A stretch of DNA of 32,733 bases from Jannaschia seosinensis (GTDB lineage: Bacteria; Pseudomonadota; Alphaproteobacteria; Rhodobacterales; Rhodobacteraceae), in NCBI RefSeq assembly GCF_001408515.1, contig NZ_CYPR01000200.1, forward strand, positions 1-32,733, read 5' to 3'. The notes below the pieces were generated by a model. The model was not told the DNA's origin. It made no database searches and was given only the letters and a program-made list of their open reading frames with translations. A program made the translations under genes and the position numbers. Position 1 is the stretch's first letter; each line of letters starts with the position of its first letter. Below, piece by piece: positions 8,367 through 16,594 of the stretch.

Positions 8367-8814
8367 GCGTGACGTAGTCCCGGTGCGCCCAACCCGTGGC
8401 GCCCGAGACGTGGCGGATGCGCAGCCAATCTCCCTGTCTCTCCAGCGAGACGAGCCGGTCGCCGGGATACATCCGGCGCAGCACTTCGAACTGCGTGCCC
8501 GGCCCCGACCGGAGGTTCAGCCATCCGGCGCCCGTCGTCGAAACGAACAGCGCATCGCCCGAAGGCGCCGATCCCTGTTCGAGGTAATCGAGCGACGCCC
8601 AACCCCGTTCCCCCGAGGGCAGGCGCACACGCGCCCAGCGGCCCATTTCCTCCTCAACCGATACACGGTCGCCGGGCTCGAGGCGGCGTACGATGTCGTG
8701 ATGCGTGCCGGGACCTCCGCGCAGGTTCAGGTATCCCTCGTCGCTATCGGCGACGTAGAGGTCCTGCGCCGCGGCACCGGTTGCCAGAAGGAGGGCGGGG
8801 AGGAGGAAGCGCAT
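8362..8814 (-). CDS. Exported protein with two bacterial SH3 domains
   Basis: The 150-residue product starts with a short signal peptide (MRFLLPALLLATGAAAQ, cleavage expected after AAA/Q). It then carries two similar SH3b repeats: YLNLRGGPGTHHDIVRRLEPGD to GWASLDYL (about 27-77) and GWLNLRSGPGTQFEVLRRMYPGD to GWAHRDYV (about 97-148). Such domains usually bind peptidoglycan or protein partners in the periplasm. No catalytic domain is present. It lies downstream of the ABC transporter genes on the same strand with a 23-base gap, but a shared function is not evident. Confidence 0.85.
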   Translation of the reverse strand: MRFLLPALLLATGAAAQDLYVADSDEGYLNLRGGPGTHHDIVRRLEPGDRVSVEEEMGRWARVRLPSGERGWASLDYLEQGSAPSGDALFVSTTGAGWLNLRSGPGTQFEVLRRMYPGDRLVSLERQGDWLRIRHVSGATGWAHRDYVTR

Positions 8815-8837
8815 CGGGATCTCCGTTCGGTTGTCGT

Positions 8838-9917
8838 TCAGCAGAACAGCGTCACGGCGCCGGGCGACCAGGACAGCCGGGCCTGCGCGCCGATCTCCAG
8901 CACAGGGCGGCCGAAGACGTTGCGCATGGAGATGCGGACCGGCTTGTCGCAGCCGTCGAGCCGCACGTCGTAATAAGTCATGTCCCCGTAATAGACGACC
9001 TCTGCAATACGACCTTCGGCGATGCGGCCGGGGGCGTCCTGGCCGGGGAACAGGATGGTCGCGGTCTCGGGGCGGAAGCCGGCGACGGGAGCGCCATTCG
9101 TGGCGGCGGTCGATTGCAGGTCGTCGGCGACGATCTTCCCCAGCCCCGCAACCTCCACCACGCCGTCGGATATCGAAGCGGGCAGGAAGTTCATCACGCC
9201 GATGAATTCCGCGACGCGGCGGTCTATCGGGCGGCGATACAGCGCCTCGGCCTCGGCGACCTGGGCGATGGAGCCTTCGAACATGACGGCGATGCGATCG
9301 GACATGACCAAGGCCTCTTCCTGATCGTGGGTGACCAGAATGAAGGTGATGCCGACCTGACGCTGCAGGCGGATCAACTCCACCTGCATCTGCTCGCGCA
9401 TCTTCTTGTCGAGGGCAGATAGCGGCTCATCGAGAAGCAGGACCTTCGGGCGGAGGACCAGCGCACGGGCCAGCGCGACGCGCTGCCGCTGGCCGCCCGA
9501 AAGGGCATGGGCGGCGCGGTCGCCGTAGCCGGCCAGCCCGACCATCTCCAGAGCCTCGTCCACGCGCTTGCGCTTCTCCGCCGCGTCGCCGGAAACCTTG
9601 CGCAGGCCGAAGCCCACGTTCCGTCCGACGCTTAGATGCGGAAAAATCGCGTAGGACTGAAAGACCATGTTCGTGGGCCGCCGGTTCGGCGACACACGCG
9701 TCATGTCGCGCCCCCCGATGGCCACCGTTCCCGCATCCACGCCCTCGAATCCCGCGATCACGCGGAGGAGGGTCGTCTTGCCGCAACCCGACGGTCCGAG
9801 CAGCGAAAAGAACTCGCCCGCGCCAATGTCGAGGTCGATTCCTCGCAGCGCGTGATAATCGCCGAAGTATTTCTCAAGTCCGCCGAGGCGGATGAGCGGG
9901 TCGTTGTCGCGGCTCAA
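8838..9917 (-). CDS. potA: ABC transporter ATP-binding protein, spermidine/putrescine (PotA) type
   Basis: This 359-residue ATPase would drive uptake by the two adjacent permeases. It has Walker A GPSGCGKTT (about 40-48), the Q loop in MVFQSYAIFPHLSV, signature LSGGQRQRVALARAL, Walker B VLLLDEPLSALD and the switch His in ILVTHDQEEAL. A TOBE-type C-terminal domain occupies about 285-359, as in PotA and other CUT1/POPT-family ATPases. The start overlaps the permease stop in an ATGA (9914-9917). Polyamine specificity is inferred from the family only; related systems move putrescine, opines or other small cations. No binding-protein gene is present beside it. Confidence 0.87.
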   Translation of the reverse strand: MSRDNDPLIRLGGLEKYFGDYHALRGIDLDIGAGEFFSLLGPSGCGKTTLLRVIAGFEGVDAGTVAIGGRDMTRVSPNRRPTNMVFQSYAIFPHLSVGRNVGFGLRKVSGDAAEKRKRVDEALEMVGLAGYGDRAAHALSGGQRQRVALARALVLRPKVLLLDEPLSALDKKMREQMQVELIRLQRQVGITFILVTHDQEEALVMSDRIAVMFEGSIAQVAEAEALYRRPIDRRVAEFIGVMNFLPASISDGVVEVAGLGKIVADDLQSTAATNGAPVAGFRPETATILFPGQDAPGRIAEGRIAEVVYYGDMTYYDVRLDGCDKPVRISMRNVFGRPVLEIGAQARLSWSPGAVTLFC

Positions 9918-10711
9918 AGGAAGCCTCCGCTGTCATTCTTGCCGGCCCGCGCCAATCCGCGCCGGCGCATCCATTCGGCAATTGTGAGGATCAGGACCGA
10001 GGCCAGCACCAGAAGCGTGCCGAGGGCCATGATGATCGGCAGCTGCTTCGGGAACCTCAGCAGCGACCAGATGTAGACCGGCAGGGTCACGTCCGAGCCG
10101 GTGAGGAAGAAGGCGATGATGAACTCGTCGAGCGAGATGGTGAAGCTGATGAGGAGCGACGCCACGATGCCCGGCATGACCAAGGGCAGGGTGACCCGTC
10201 GAAAGGTCGACGCCCGCGTCTCGCCCAGATCGATGGCGGCCTCCTCCAGCGCCGGGTCGAGAGCCTGAAAGCTGGCGTTCAGGATCGCGACGGCGAAGGG
10301 CACGCAGATCAGGACATGCGCCGCGATCAGCGACCAGAGCGACAGGGGCAGGTTGAGGAAGCGGACGATCACGACCAGCAACGACGTCGCCACGATGATC
10401 TCCGGCAGGACGAGCGGGATCATGATCAGCCCCATTGCCGCCGTCTTGCCCCGGAACCGGTAGCGGATATTGGCCCGCGCCGCCGCCAGCCCGAGCAGGA
10501 CCGAGAGCACGGCCGACAGCACCGCCACGAAGAGCGAGTTGCCCAAAGCGGCGTGCAATTCCCGGTTCGAGAAGACGGCCGAGAACCAGCGCGTCGTGAA
10601 GCCGTCGAGCGGAAATGCGATGACGGTGCCCGAGTTGAACGCGAAGATCGGCAGCAATGCGATCGGCGCATACAGGAAGACGAGGAAGGCGAGCGTGTAG
10701 GCGCGCAGCAT
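9914..10711 (-). CDS. ABC transporter permease, PotC-like
   Basis: The 265-residue inner-membrane protein shows about six hydrophobic segments, beginning directly at the N-terminus (YTLAFLVFLYAPIALLPIF). It has the EAA coupling-loop motif EEAAIDLGETRASTFRRVTLPL at about 156-177, which docks on the ATPase. It belongs with the BPD_transp_1 permeases of the PotC group. The start overlaps the last base of the upstream permease stop (TGATG at 10709-10713), and its own stop overlaps the ATPase start, so all three genes are translationally linked. Confidence 0.87.
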   Translation of the reverse strand: MLRAYTLAFLVFLYAPIALLPIFAFNSGTVIAFPLDGFTTRWFSAVFSNRELHAALGNSLFVAVLSAVLSVLLGLAAARANIRYRFRGKTAAMGLIMIPLVLPEIIVATSLLVVIVRFLNLPLSLWSLIAAHVLICVPFAVAILNASFQALDPALEEAAIDLGETRASTFRRVTLPLVMPGIVASLLISFTISLDEFIIAFFLTGSDVTLPVYIWSLLRFPKQLPIIMALGTLLVLASVLILTIAEWMRRRGLARAGKNDSGGFL

Positions 10712-11580
10712 CAGTCCCGTCCCCCCGACAGGCGGCGCGCGATCCAGATCGTCCCCAAGGCGAGCACGGTCACGATCAGCATGGCCAAGACCGACAGGGC
10801 CGCACCCAGTGGCGCGTTGTTGAGATCGCGGAACTGTGCCTGGATGACGTTGGCGATCATCGTGCCGCCGGCGCCGCCCACCTGCGCGGGTGTGACGTAA
10901 TCGCCGACCGTCGGAATGAACACGATCAGCAGGGCCGCCACCACGCCGGGCGCCGCCAAGGGCAGTGTCACCCGCAGGAACGTCGTCATCGCGTTCTCGC
11001 CCAGGTCGCGCGACGCTTCGAGAAGCGAGCGATCGATCTTTTCCAGCGCGACGAAGATCGGCAGGATCGCGAATGGGGCGAATGCGTGGGACAGGGTGAT
11101 GACGACCGCGTTTGCGTTGTAGAGAATCCAGCTCAAAGGCTCATCAATCAGGCCGATGCCGGTCAGGACCGAATTCACCACGCCGTTATAGCCGAGAATC
11201 ACCTTCCACAGGAAGATTCGCAGCAGATAGCTCGTCCAGAAGGGGATCGTGATGAGGAACAGCCACAGCGATTTGTGCGCGGGCGGGACGCGGAAGCTCA
11301 CGAAATAGGCGACCGGAAAGGCAAGCATCACGGTGATGAGCGTCACCGACCCCGAGATCCCGAGGCTGCGCAGCATGATCGCGCCGTAGATCGGATCGGT
11401 CAGCGCCTCGCGATAATTGCGCAGGCTGAGCGTGCGGTCGATCGTCAGGTAGTCCTGTGTCCAGAAACTGAAGATGACGATGGCGATGAGGGGCACGGCA
11501 AGAAGCGCCACCGCATAACCGAGAGGCGGCGCGATGAGCGTGAGCCCGCGTTTCGTGTCCTGCTGCAAATGCGTCCCCAC
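10711..11580 (-). CDS. ABC transporter permease, PotB-like
   Basis: This partner permease has a first membrane segment (LIAPPLGYAVALLAVPL), a periplasmic loop with YLTIDRTLSLRNYREAL, further segments, and the EAA loop LEASRDLGENAMTTFLRVTLPL near the C-terminal third. It would form the channel heterodimer with the PotC-like subunit. The start is uncertain because no ATG is available. GTG 11580 and TTG 11568 (behind a G-rich GGTGGGG) both give a family-like N-terminus, while TTG 11622 would add a hydrophilic tail. The reading frame is well supported by the motifs. Confidence 0.85.
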   Translation of the reverse strand: MGTHLQQDTKRGLTLIAPPLGYAVALLAVPLIAIVIFSFWTQDYLTIDRTLSLRNYREALTDPIYGAIMLRSLGISGSVTLITVMLAFPVAYFVSFRVPPAHKSLWLFLITIPFWTSYLLRIFLWKVILGYNGVVNSVLTGIGLIDEPLSWILYNANAVVITLSHAFAPFAILPIFVALEKIDRSLLEASRDLGENAMTTFLRVTLPLAAPGVVAALLIVFIPTVGDYVTPAQVGGAGGTMIANVIQAQFRDLNNAPLGAALSVLAMLIVTVLALGTIWIARRLSGGRD

Positions 11581-11628
11581 CGTTCGTTGCGAACTCTTCG
11601 CGCGCGGGCCGCCCGGGGGCAAGGGGCG

Positions 11629-11970
11629 TCAGTCGCTTCGCCGCAACGCGGGCTCGGTACGGCCCGATGCTGTGCTCGGTTTGGGCGGCGGTCGGGTCTG
11701 TTGCGCCGCCTCCATCATTTCCCGCATCGCAGCCGTGTCGCGCGCGGTGGAAAGCTGCGCCCCGGCGCCGATCGAGAGCCCCACCACAAGGAGCCCGCCG
11801 ATGGCCAGCCCGCCTCCCGTGCCCATGAGGACCGGATCGTTGGAATAGAGCGTGACGCCGCGCCAGGCGATCCATCCGCCAAAGAACAGAACGGCCCATC
11901 CGCAGGAGGCGACGAGAAAAAGGGCTGCGCGCGCGAACATGGAATTAGGGAACGGTACCTGAAGCCGCAT
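11629..11970 (-). CDS. Small hypothetical membrane protein
   Basis: I do not recognise a named family. The frame encodes up to 113 residues with two hydrophobic segments (FLVASCGWAVLFFGGWIAW and a Gly-rich GGGLAIGGLLVVGLSIGAG). A soluble C-terminal tail rich in Ala, Arg and Pro follows, predicted cytoplasmic. ATG 11940 gives a 103-residue version that begins right before the first hydrophobic segment, and may be the real start. It lies just upstream of the permease genes on the same strand, so it may be co-transcribed with them. Confidence 0.55.
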   Translation of the reverse strand: MRLQVPFPNSMFARAALFLVASCGWAVLFFGGWIAWRGVTLYSNDPVLMGTGGGLAIGGLLVVGLSIGAGAQLSTARDTAAMREMMEAAQQTRPPPKPSTASGRTEPALRRSD

Positions 11971-12026
11971 GGCAAGGCGCGATTTGCGGGACGCGTTTTT
12001 GAGCCGTGTCCGGCGGCCCTACAACG

Positions 12027-12055
12027 AAAAAAGGCCCGCCGGAGGGGCGGGCCTT
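12027..12055 (-). terminator. Rho-independent terminator of rplM-rpsI
   Basis: AAGGCCCGCC and GGCGGGCCTT form a ten-pair stem around a five-base loop, and on the minus strand it is followed by six T residues (12027-12032). It begins about 20 bases after the rpsI stop, the normal position for an intrinsic terminator. Confidence 0.92.
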
Positions 12056-12075
12056 CGCTGCTGTCGGTGGGGCGA

Positions 12076-12579
12076 TCAGCGCTTGGAGAACTGGAAGCTC
12101 TTCCGGGCCTTGGCCTTGCCGTACTTCTTGCGCTCCACCACGCGGCTGTCGCGCGTCAGGAAACCCGCGGCCTTGAGCGCCGCGCGCAGGCCGGGCTCAT
12201 AGAATTGCAGAGCCTTCGAGACACCGTGCTTCACGGCGCCAGCCTGACCCGAAAGTCCGCCGCCCTTGACGGTGGCCATCACGTCGAATTGGCCCTCGCG
12301 ATCGGTGATCTGGAACGGCTGCTTGAGGATCATCTGCAGCACGGGGCGAGCGAAGTACTCGTTAATCGGCTTGCCGTTGACCGTGACCTTGCCGGAGCCC
12401 GGCTTGATCCAGACGCGGGCGACCGCGTCCTTGCGCTTGCCGGTGGCGTAGGACCGGCCCAGCTCGTCGCGGATCGGCTCACGCGGGGCGGAGGTGTCCA
12501 GCAGGACCTCGCCACCTTCGACACCGCTCGTGTCGACGGCGCCCTTGAGATCTTCGAGGGAGTTGATCTGTTCGGCCAT
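12076..12579 (-). CDS. rpsI: 30S ribosomal protein S9
   Basis: S9 sits in the head of the small subunit, with its C-terminal tail reaching the P-site tRNA. The 167-residue product has an N-terminal extension of about 35 residues before the conserved core, which starts at [18 protein letters not shown]. The core continues with [34 protein letters not shown] and ends in the basic tail [17 protein letters not shown] with the invariant terminal SKR. Extensions of this kind occur in alphaproteobacteria. ATG 12579 is preferred over ATG 12585 because it is better spaced from GGAG. It directly follows rplM. Confidence 0.97.
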   Translation of the reverse strand: MAEQINSLEDLKGAVDTSGVEGGEVLLDTSAPREPIRDELGRSYATGKRKDAVARVWIKPGSGKVTVNGKPINEYFARPVLQMILKQPFQITDREGQFDVMATVKGGGLSGQAGAVKHGVSKALQFYEPGLRAALKAAGFLTRDSRVVERKKYGKAKARKSFQFSKR

Positions 12580-12581
12580 GA

Positions 12582-13043
12582 TCATGCGCTCCGGGTGTTC
12601 TTGGGGTTCATCGACTTGACGTCGAGCACTTCGGGCGACTGCGCCTCGTGCGGGTGCGCGGCCCCGGCATAGACACGAAGGTTCGTCATCTGCTGGCGCG
12701 AGAGCTTGTTGCCCGGAAGCATCCGCTTGACGGCCTGCATGATCACGCGCTCGGGGTACTTGCCCTCGAGGATCTGGCCCGTGGTCTGCATCTTGATGCC
12801 GCCCGGATGGCCGGTGTGGCGGTAATGCGGGCGGTCGCGGTGATTGCCGGTCAGCTGGATCTTCTCGGCGTTGATGACGATCACGTTGTCGCCCATATCC
12901 ATGGACGGCGTGAAAGTCGCCTTGTGCTTGCCACGCAGGCGCATGGCGATGATCGACGCGAGGCGGCCCAGAACGATGCCTTCGGCGTCGATCAGGATCC
13001 ACTTCTTGTCGATCTGGTCAGGGGTCATGGTGAAGGTCTTCAT
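12582..13043 (-). CDS. rplM: 50S ribosomal protein L13
   Basis: L13 is an early-assembly protein of the large subunit. The 153-residue protein shows [18 protein letters not shown] at the N-terminus, then [39 protein letters not shown] and the C-terminal [20 protein letters not shown]. Length and motifs are normal. It is the first gene of the usual rplM-rpsI operon, with a promoter-like sequence about 60-80 bases upstream. Confidence 0.97.
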   Translation of the reverse strand: MKTFTMTPDQIDKKWILIDAEGIVLGRLASIIAMRLRGKHKATFTPSMDMGDNVIVINAEKIQLTGNHRDRPHYRHTGHPGGIKMQTTGQILEGKYPERVIMQAVKRMLPGNKLSRQQMTNLRVYAGAAHPHEAQSPEVLDVKSMNPKNTRSA

Positions 13044-13098
13044 GGCCTAGCCTTGTCCGATCGGTTGAAGGGGGCGGGGCGAGGCCCCGGATGGCGCG

Positions 13099-13126
13099 CT
13101 TATAGAGAGCGCGGGCGCGGTGTCAA
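13099..13126 (-). promoter_or_regulatory. Sigma-70-type promoter of rplM-rpsI
   Basis: On the minus strand TTGACA (13121-13126) is followed after 16 bases by TATAAG (13099-13104). This is a near-consensus housekeeping promoter placed about 55 bases before the rplM start, in line with a highly expressed ribosomal operon. Confidence 0.75.
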
Positions 13127-13197
13127 CGCGTATCACCCAGTGAATATCTCGCTATAACAGCATGTTACTTTTGGGGTTCTATTTTACCCCACCGTTT

Positions 13198-14586
13198 TCA
13201 GGTGTCCACTTCCATCGGCGGGCGGTCCAGCAGGCGGGCCAGTTTCTCCAGCGCGGCGGCAAAGCGCGAATCCTGCAATGTTCCGTTCAGCGCCAGCCGG
13301 ACCGCGTTCGGCGCATGGCCATCGACCAGCGCGAACTCATCGGCGGCCTTCAGCAGGATGCCCTCCGCCTCGGCCGCGCGGCAGAATGACGAGGCGCGCC
13401 ACCCGCGGGGCAGGCGCAGCCAACTGAACGGCGCGTCGTCGCGCAGGGTGATGTCGTGCATCCCGAGGATGTCCCGGGCCGTCTGCACGCGCGCGCTCTG
13501 GGCGGTCAGCACATCGCGGCGGATGGCGGTCGCCTCGCCCGAGCGGATCAGCGCCTCGACCAGATCGATCTGCGGGCGGGGCAGGCCGAAGAACTGCTGC
13601 TGTGCGGCCGACAGTGCTTCGTCCACCCGGCCCGGCGGCGCACCGATCAGGCCAAGGCGAAGCGCGGGTGAAATCGTCTTGGACAGCGATGTGACGAGCC
13701 ACGTGCGCTCCGGGGCGAGATCGCGATAAGCCGGGCCGGAGGGCGGGCAGGAGAAGCAATCGTCGTCGACGATCTGCAGATTGTATCTCTCTGCGATGGA
13801 CACAATCTGCTGGCGTCGCGTCGAGGATGTCCGCATCGCCGTGGGATTGTGTGCCTCCGACGAGGTGACGAGCATCTGTGCCCCGGTATGGGACGCCATG
13901 CGCTCCAGCGCATCGGGTCGCAGTCCCTCGCTGTCGAAGGGTACGCCGCGCAGTTCCGCCCGCACGAGACCCGCAGCATGGCGGAAGCCCGGATAGCACA
14001 ATTCCTCCGTCAGGATCACCGGTCGCGGTCCCGAAAGCAGCGCGTGCCCCAGAAGGACCATCGCATGCTGCGCGCCGAGCGTCAGGACCATGTCCTCGCC
14101 GGCAACAGGGACCGCCCCGGTCTCGGCCATCCAGTCCGAGAGGATATTGCGCAGCGTCTCGTCGGATTGCCGCACGGGATAGGTCCCGTATCCTTCTGGA
14201 TTTGCGCCCATATCCGCCATGATCGCGGCAATGCGCCCGGCCTGTCCCACGTCGATGACTTGGCTGGTGCGCAGGTTCACGGTCCCGGCACGCTCCGGTT
14301 CCGCCAACCCGCGCTCCGGCGGGCGCGGTGTGGCGACGAAGGTGCCGCGTCCGACGGCGGCCTCGAGCAGACCCGTCTCCGTCAGGTGGCGATAGACGCG
14401 CGCGACGGTGCCCGGCGTGACGCCGACCTTGAAGGCTAGATCGCGGACCGGGGGCAGGCGAGAACCCGGGGGCAGATGGCCGCCATCGACAGCCGCGCGA
14501 ACGGCGGATTCAAGCACGAGATATTTCGGGCGCGAATCGGCGCCGAAATCGACCTCAATGACATTCGCATTCGTGATTGTACTCAT
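13198..14586 (-). CDS. MocR-family transcription regulator (GntR HTH plus PLP aminotransferase fold)
   Basis: The 462-residue protein joins a winged HTH of the GntR type (about 22-83, SRLPPVRDLAFKVGVTPGTVARVYRHL) to a fold-type I aminotransferase domain. PLP contacts can be read: Asn247 in HNPT, Asp274-276 in VDDDC, the Schiff-base Lys303 in SLSKTISP and Arg310. MocR proteins sense PLP or an amino compound and often control a nearby gene on the opposite strand, as well as themselves. Here the divergent neighbour is a small DUF1127 gene rather than a metabolic enzyme. The effector is not evident. Confidence 0.92.
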   Translation of the reverse strand: MSTITNANVIEVDFGADSRPKYLVLESAVRAAVDGGHLPPGSRLPPVRDLAFKVGVTPGTVARVYRHLTETGLLEAAVGRGTFVATPRPPERGLAEPERAGTVNLRTSQVIDVGQAGRIAAIMADMGANPEGYGTYPVRQSDETLRNILSDWMAETGAVPVAGEDMVLTLGAQHAMVLLGHALLSGPRPVILTEELCYPGFRHAAGLVRAELRGVPFDSEGLRPDALERMASHTGAQMLVTSSEAHNPTAMRTSSTRRQQIVSIAERYNLQIVDDDCFSCPPSGPAYRDLAPERTWLVTSLSKTISPALRLGLIGAPPGRVDEALSAAQQQFFGLPRPQIDLVEALIRSGEATAIRRDVLTAQSARVQTARDILGMHDITLRDDAPFSWLRLPRGWRASSFCRAAEAEGILLKAADEFALVDGHAPNAVRLALNGTLQDSRFAAALEKLARLLDRPPMEVDT

Positions 14587-14618
14587 GACAATGTTTCTCT
14601 GGTCTCCGGCGGTGCCCG

Positions 14619-14658
14619 ATTGTATCTATGTGAAATACCCTAGTGGCTTAATTGTATC
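14619..14658. promoter_or_regulatory. Direct repeat ATTGTATC in the MocR/DUF1127 intergenic region, possible MocR operator
   Basis: ATTGTATC occurs at 14619-14626 and 14651-14658, 32 bases apart, which is about three helical turns. A related ATTGTA lies at the beginning of the regulator gene, near 14575. MocR proteins such as GabR are known to bind direct repeats in the shared promoter region, so a MocR operator is plausible. No binding data exist for this sequence. Confidence 0.45.
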
Positions 14659-14700
14659 AACACAAGTCGGCACAAAGGCTTCTCGCCGAAAGGACATCCC

Positions 14701-14928
14701 ATGGCGTCTCTCGCGCTCAACAATTCCGCTCTGAACCTGCACGTTCCTCTCACCGCTTCGCCCGCAGCGCGGATGCTGGTTGCCGCAGGTGAGACGCTGG
14801 CGGCTTGGGAGACCCGTGCCCGCACCCGTGCCGCACTCCGTCAGATCGACCCGGCGCGGCTTCCTGATCTGGGGCTCACGACGGCCGAGGCGCTGCGCGA
14901 GGCGGCCAAGCCGTTTTGGCGCGCCTGA
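14701..14928 (+). CDS. Small DUF1127-domain protein
   Basis: A 75-residue protein. The N-terminal half is an Ala/Leu-rich amphipathic stretch. The C-terminal half carries the DUF1127 pattern: Trp-x-x-Arg then TRAALRQIDPARLPDLGLT, ending in AAKPFWRA. DUF1127 proteins are short, abundant in alphaproteobacteria and in some species bind RNA or affect phosphate and carbon metabolism; the role here is unknown. AAAGGA nine bases before ATG is a good ribosome site. The gene is divergent from the MocR regulator and followed by its own terminator, so it is a single-gene unit. Confidence 0.82.
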   Translation: MASLALNNSALNLHVPLTASPAARMLVAAGETLAAWETRARTRAALRQIDPARLPDLGLTTAEALREAAKPFWRA

Positions 14929-14954
14929 GCGGCGACCCGAACCTCTCCCCCCTC

Positions 14955-14990
14955 GGCCGGGTCGCGCATGGCGCACCCGGCCACTTTTTT
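14955..14990 (+). terminator. Rho-independent terminator after the DUF1127 gene
   Basis: GGCCGGGT (14955-14962) pairs with ACCCGGCC (14975-14982), with further GCGC pairing inside the loop. A run of six T follows at 14985-14990. Confidence 0.9.
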
Positions 14991-15047
14991 GCGGCAACCT
15001 TGGCGAGCCGCAGGCGTTTCTGTTGAGAAATCGAACGGAGATCCGCC

Positions 15048-15344
15048 ATGAACCGCCTCGCTCTCGCTTTGACCTTTCTCGCAGCGCCCGCCTTTGCGCA
15101 GGACATGACGACCGACTTGCCTGATATGGCGGACGCGGCCGATGTGCCGAATCTCGATTGCGAACAGACCGGAGAGGACGTCTCCTGCACCTTCGACGCG
15201 CTAGCGCCGTACGATTTCTGTATGGCGGTGGATGCGGAGGGCGAGCCGCTCGCCAACGCGATGGGCTCCACTGACGCCGGCGTCGTGCTGTTCCAGGGCA
15301 TCGACGCCCAGCAGATCGCAAGCCTGCGCTGCCGCGATATCTGA
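15048..15344 (+). CDS. Small exported protein of unknown function
   Basis: I do not recognise a family. The 98-residue product has a clear signal peptide (MNRLALALTFLAAPAFA, then QD), so the mature form is about 80 residues, acidic and periplasmic. Four Cys remain in the mature part (LDCEQTG, VSCTFD, DFCMAVD, LRCRDI), enough for two disulfides. A ribosome site GGAG precedes ATG by about eight bases. It converges with the thioesterase gene with two bases between the stops. Confidence 0.7.
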   Translation: MNRLALALTFLAAPAFAQDMTTDLPDMADAADVPNLDCEQTGEDVSCTFDALAPYDFCMAVDAEGEPLANAMGSTDAGVVLFQGIDAQQIASLRCRDI

Positions 15345-15346
15345 CG

Positions 15347-15763
15347 CTAGGTTGCGGGAATGGAGTAGGTCAGCGAGGCGCGCGCGACCGGCGCCTCGAC
15401 CCCGTCCGACCGGATCAGGCAATCGCCCACGGCCAACACGCGCCCCAGCTTCAGCAGGCGTACGTCGCAGATCAGGTCCGTGGCCGCCGCGGGCTTTCGC
15501 ATGAAGTCGATGGAGCAGTTCGTCGTGACCGCCAGCGCCACCGGCCCTATTCGCGACAGGATGGCGAGGTAAACCGCAACATCGGCTAGTCCGAACATAG
15601 AGGGCCCCGACACCGTCCCTCCGGGACGCAGGTGGCGTTCATCCACCCGCAGCCGTATTGTCAGGCCGTCCTCGTCCGCCCGTTCCACAAGGAAATCGTC
15701 GCAGACCTGCGGGAAATCACGGGCAAGAAACGCGGTCAGCGCCCCGGCATCCATCTTGAGCAT
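15347..15763 (-). CDS. PaaI-type hotdog thioesterase
   Basis: A 138-residue single hotdog domain protein expected to hydrolyse acyl-CoA thioesters. The key segment RPGGTVSGPSMFGLADVAVYLA (about 46-67) matches the family, with Asp in the position of the catalytic acid in the central helix. A second strand block is TTNCSIDFMRKPAAATDLICDVRLLKLGR. The substrate is unknown. It is divergent from the remains of an enoyl-CoA hydratase gene, so the pair may once have served the same acyl-CoA route. Confidence 0.85.
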   Translation of the reverse strand: MLKMDAGALTAFLARDFPQVCDDFLVERADEDGLTIRLRVDERHLRPGGTVSGPSMFGLADVAVYLAILSRIGPVALAVTTNCSIDFMRKPAAATDLICDVRLLKLGRVLAVGDCLIRSDGVEAPVARASLTYSIPAT

Positions 15764-15814
15764 AGCATTCTCTCCTTCGAGGCTTCCTTATGATCGGGAC
15801 GGCGAGGATTTCAA

Positions 15815-16551
15815 ATGCCCGACATCCTGCTGCGGAATGCGTGGCGGCAGCGTGACGCTGACCCTGACCGGCTCAACACGCTGCCGGACGCCGTGCTGGC
15901 CGTCTTGTTGCAGCCGCCCAACGGTGTCGCCCGCGCTGTTATATTGTGCGCGTCGGGGTGGGCCTTTTGTGCCGGGTGAAATCTGCGCGAGATTCAGGCG
16001 ATGCGTCAGGGAGACAATGGCGGCCGGGCACATCTCTCGGACCTGTTCGACTGGTCGGGCCGTGAAGGCGCGGAGTCTTCGTCTCCCGCAGCCCGTCATC
16101 GCCGAAGTGCATGGGCTCGCCGCTGGCAGATCGTCCTGACCAGCGACAAGGCGGTGACCTTCACGGACGCGAGGAAATGGAGTCGAATCTGCGCTCTTCT
16201 GCTTCACGCCGATGGCGACCTTGAGCCGAGGAGTTTCGCGAAAGCCGGCGGTGGAGGGGCTGACGACCGGCGGCTTTCTCGAGGCGGAGCCCGCCGCGGA
16301 GATCGGCTTGATCAACCGAGCCGTGGCGCCCGACGTGCTGGCGGCGGAAGTGGGGATGCTGATGGATATCGTCGCCGGCAAGTTTGCCGTGGCGATCCGT
16401 ATGGGCAAGAGCGTCTTCAATTCGCGGACGGAATGCCCGAGGCTGAGGCATTAGCTTCACCACAAACGCGATGGTCGAGGATCTCTCTGAACTGGAAGCG
16501 GCAGAGGGGATACAGGCCTTACCGGAAAAGCGTCCGCCCCGCTGGACATGA
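15815..16551 (+). pseudogene. Decayed enoyl-CoA hydratase/isomerase gene
   Basis: Family-like pieces appear in order but in different frames. AFCAG is followed by an in-frame TGA (15976-15978) and then NLREIQAMRQGDN. Further on come QPVIAEVHGLAAG, QIVLTSDKAVTF, MATLSRGVSRKPAVEGLTTG with FLEAEPAAEIGLINRAVAP, VAGKFAVAIRMGKSVF, and a C-terminal MVEDLSELEAAEGI...EKRPPRW ending at TGA 16549-16551. An intact crotonase would carry these in one frame of about 260 codons. At least one nonsense and several frameshifts are needed to explain the sequence, so no functional product is expected. The original start is uncertain (ATG 15790 or 15815). Confidence 0.85.
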
Positions 16552-16594
16552 GTGATCGGCGCACCTTAGAGGCGTACCGAAAGCAGGGACATTC

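Noticed and set aside
10657-12672. 671-codon open frame on the plus strand
   Set aside because: It is opposite the permease genes, a small membrane protein and rpsI, and has no recognisable domain.
13168-13190. GGGGT/ACCCC hairpin next to the MocR gene stop
   Set aside because: Short stem and no T run in the direction of the gene; chance is likely.
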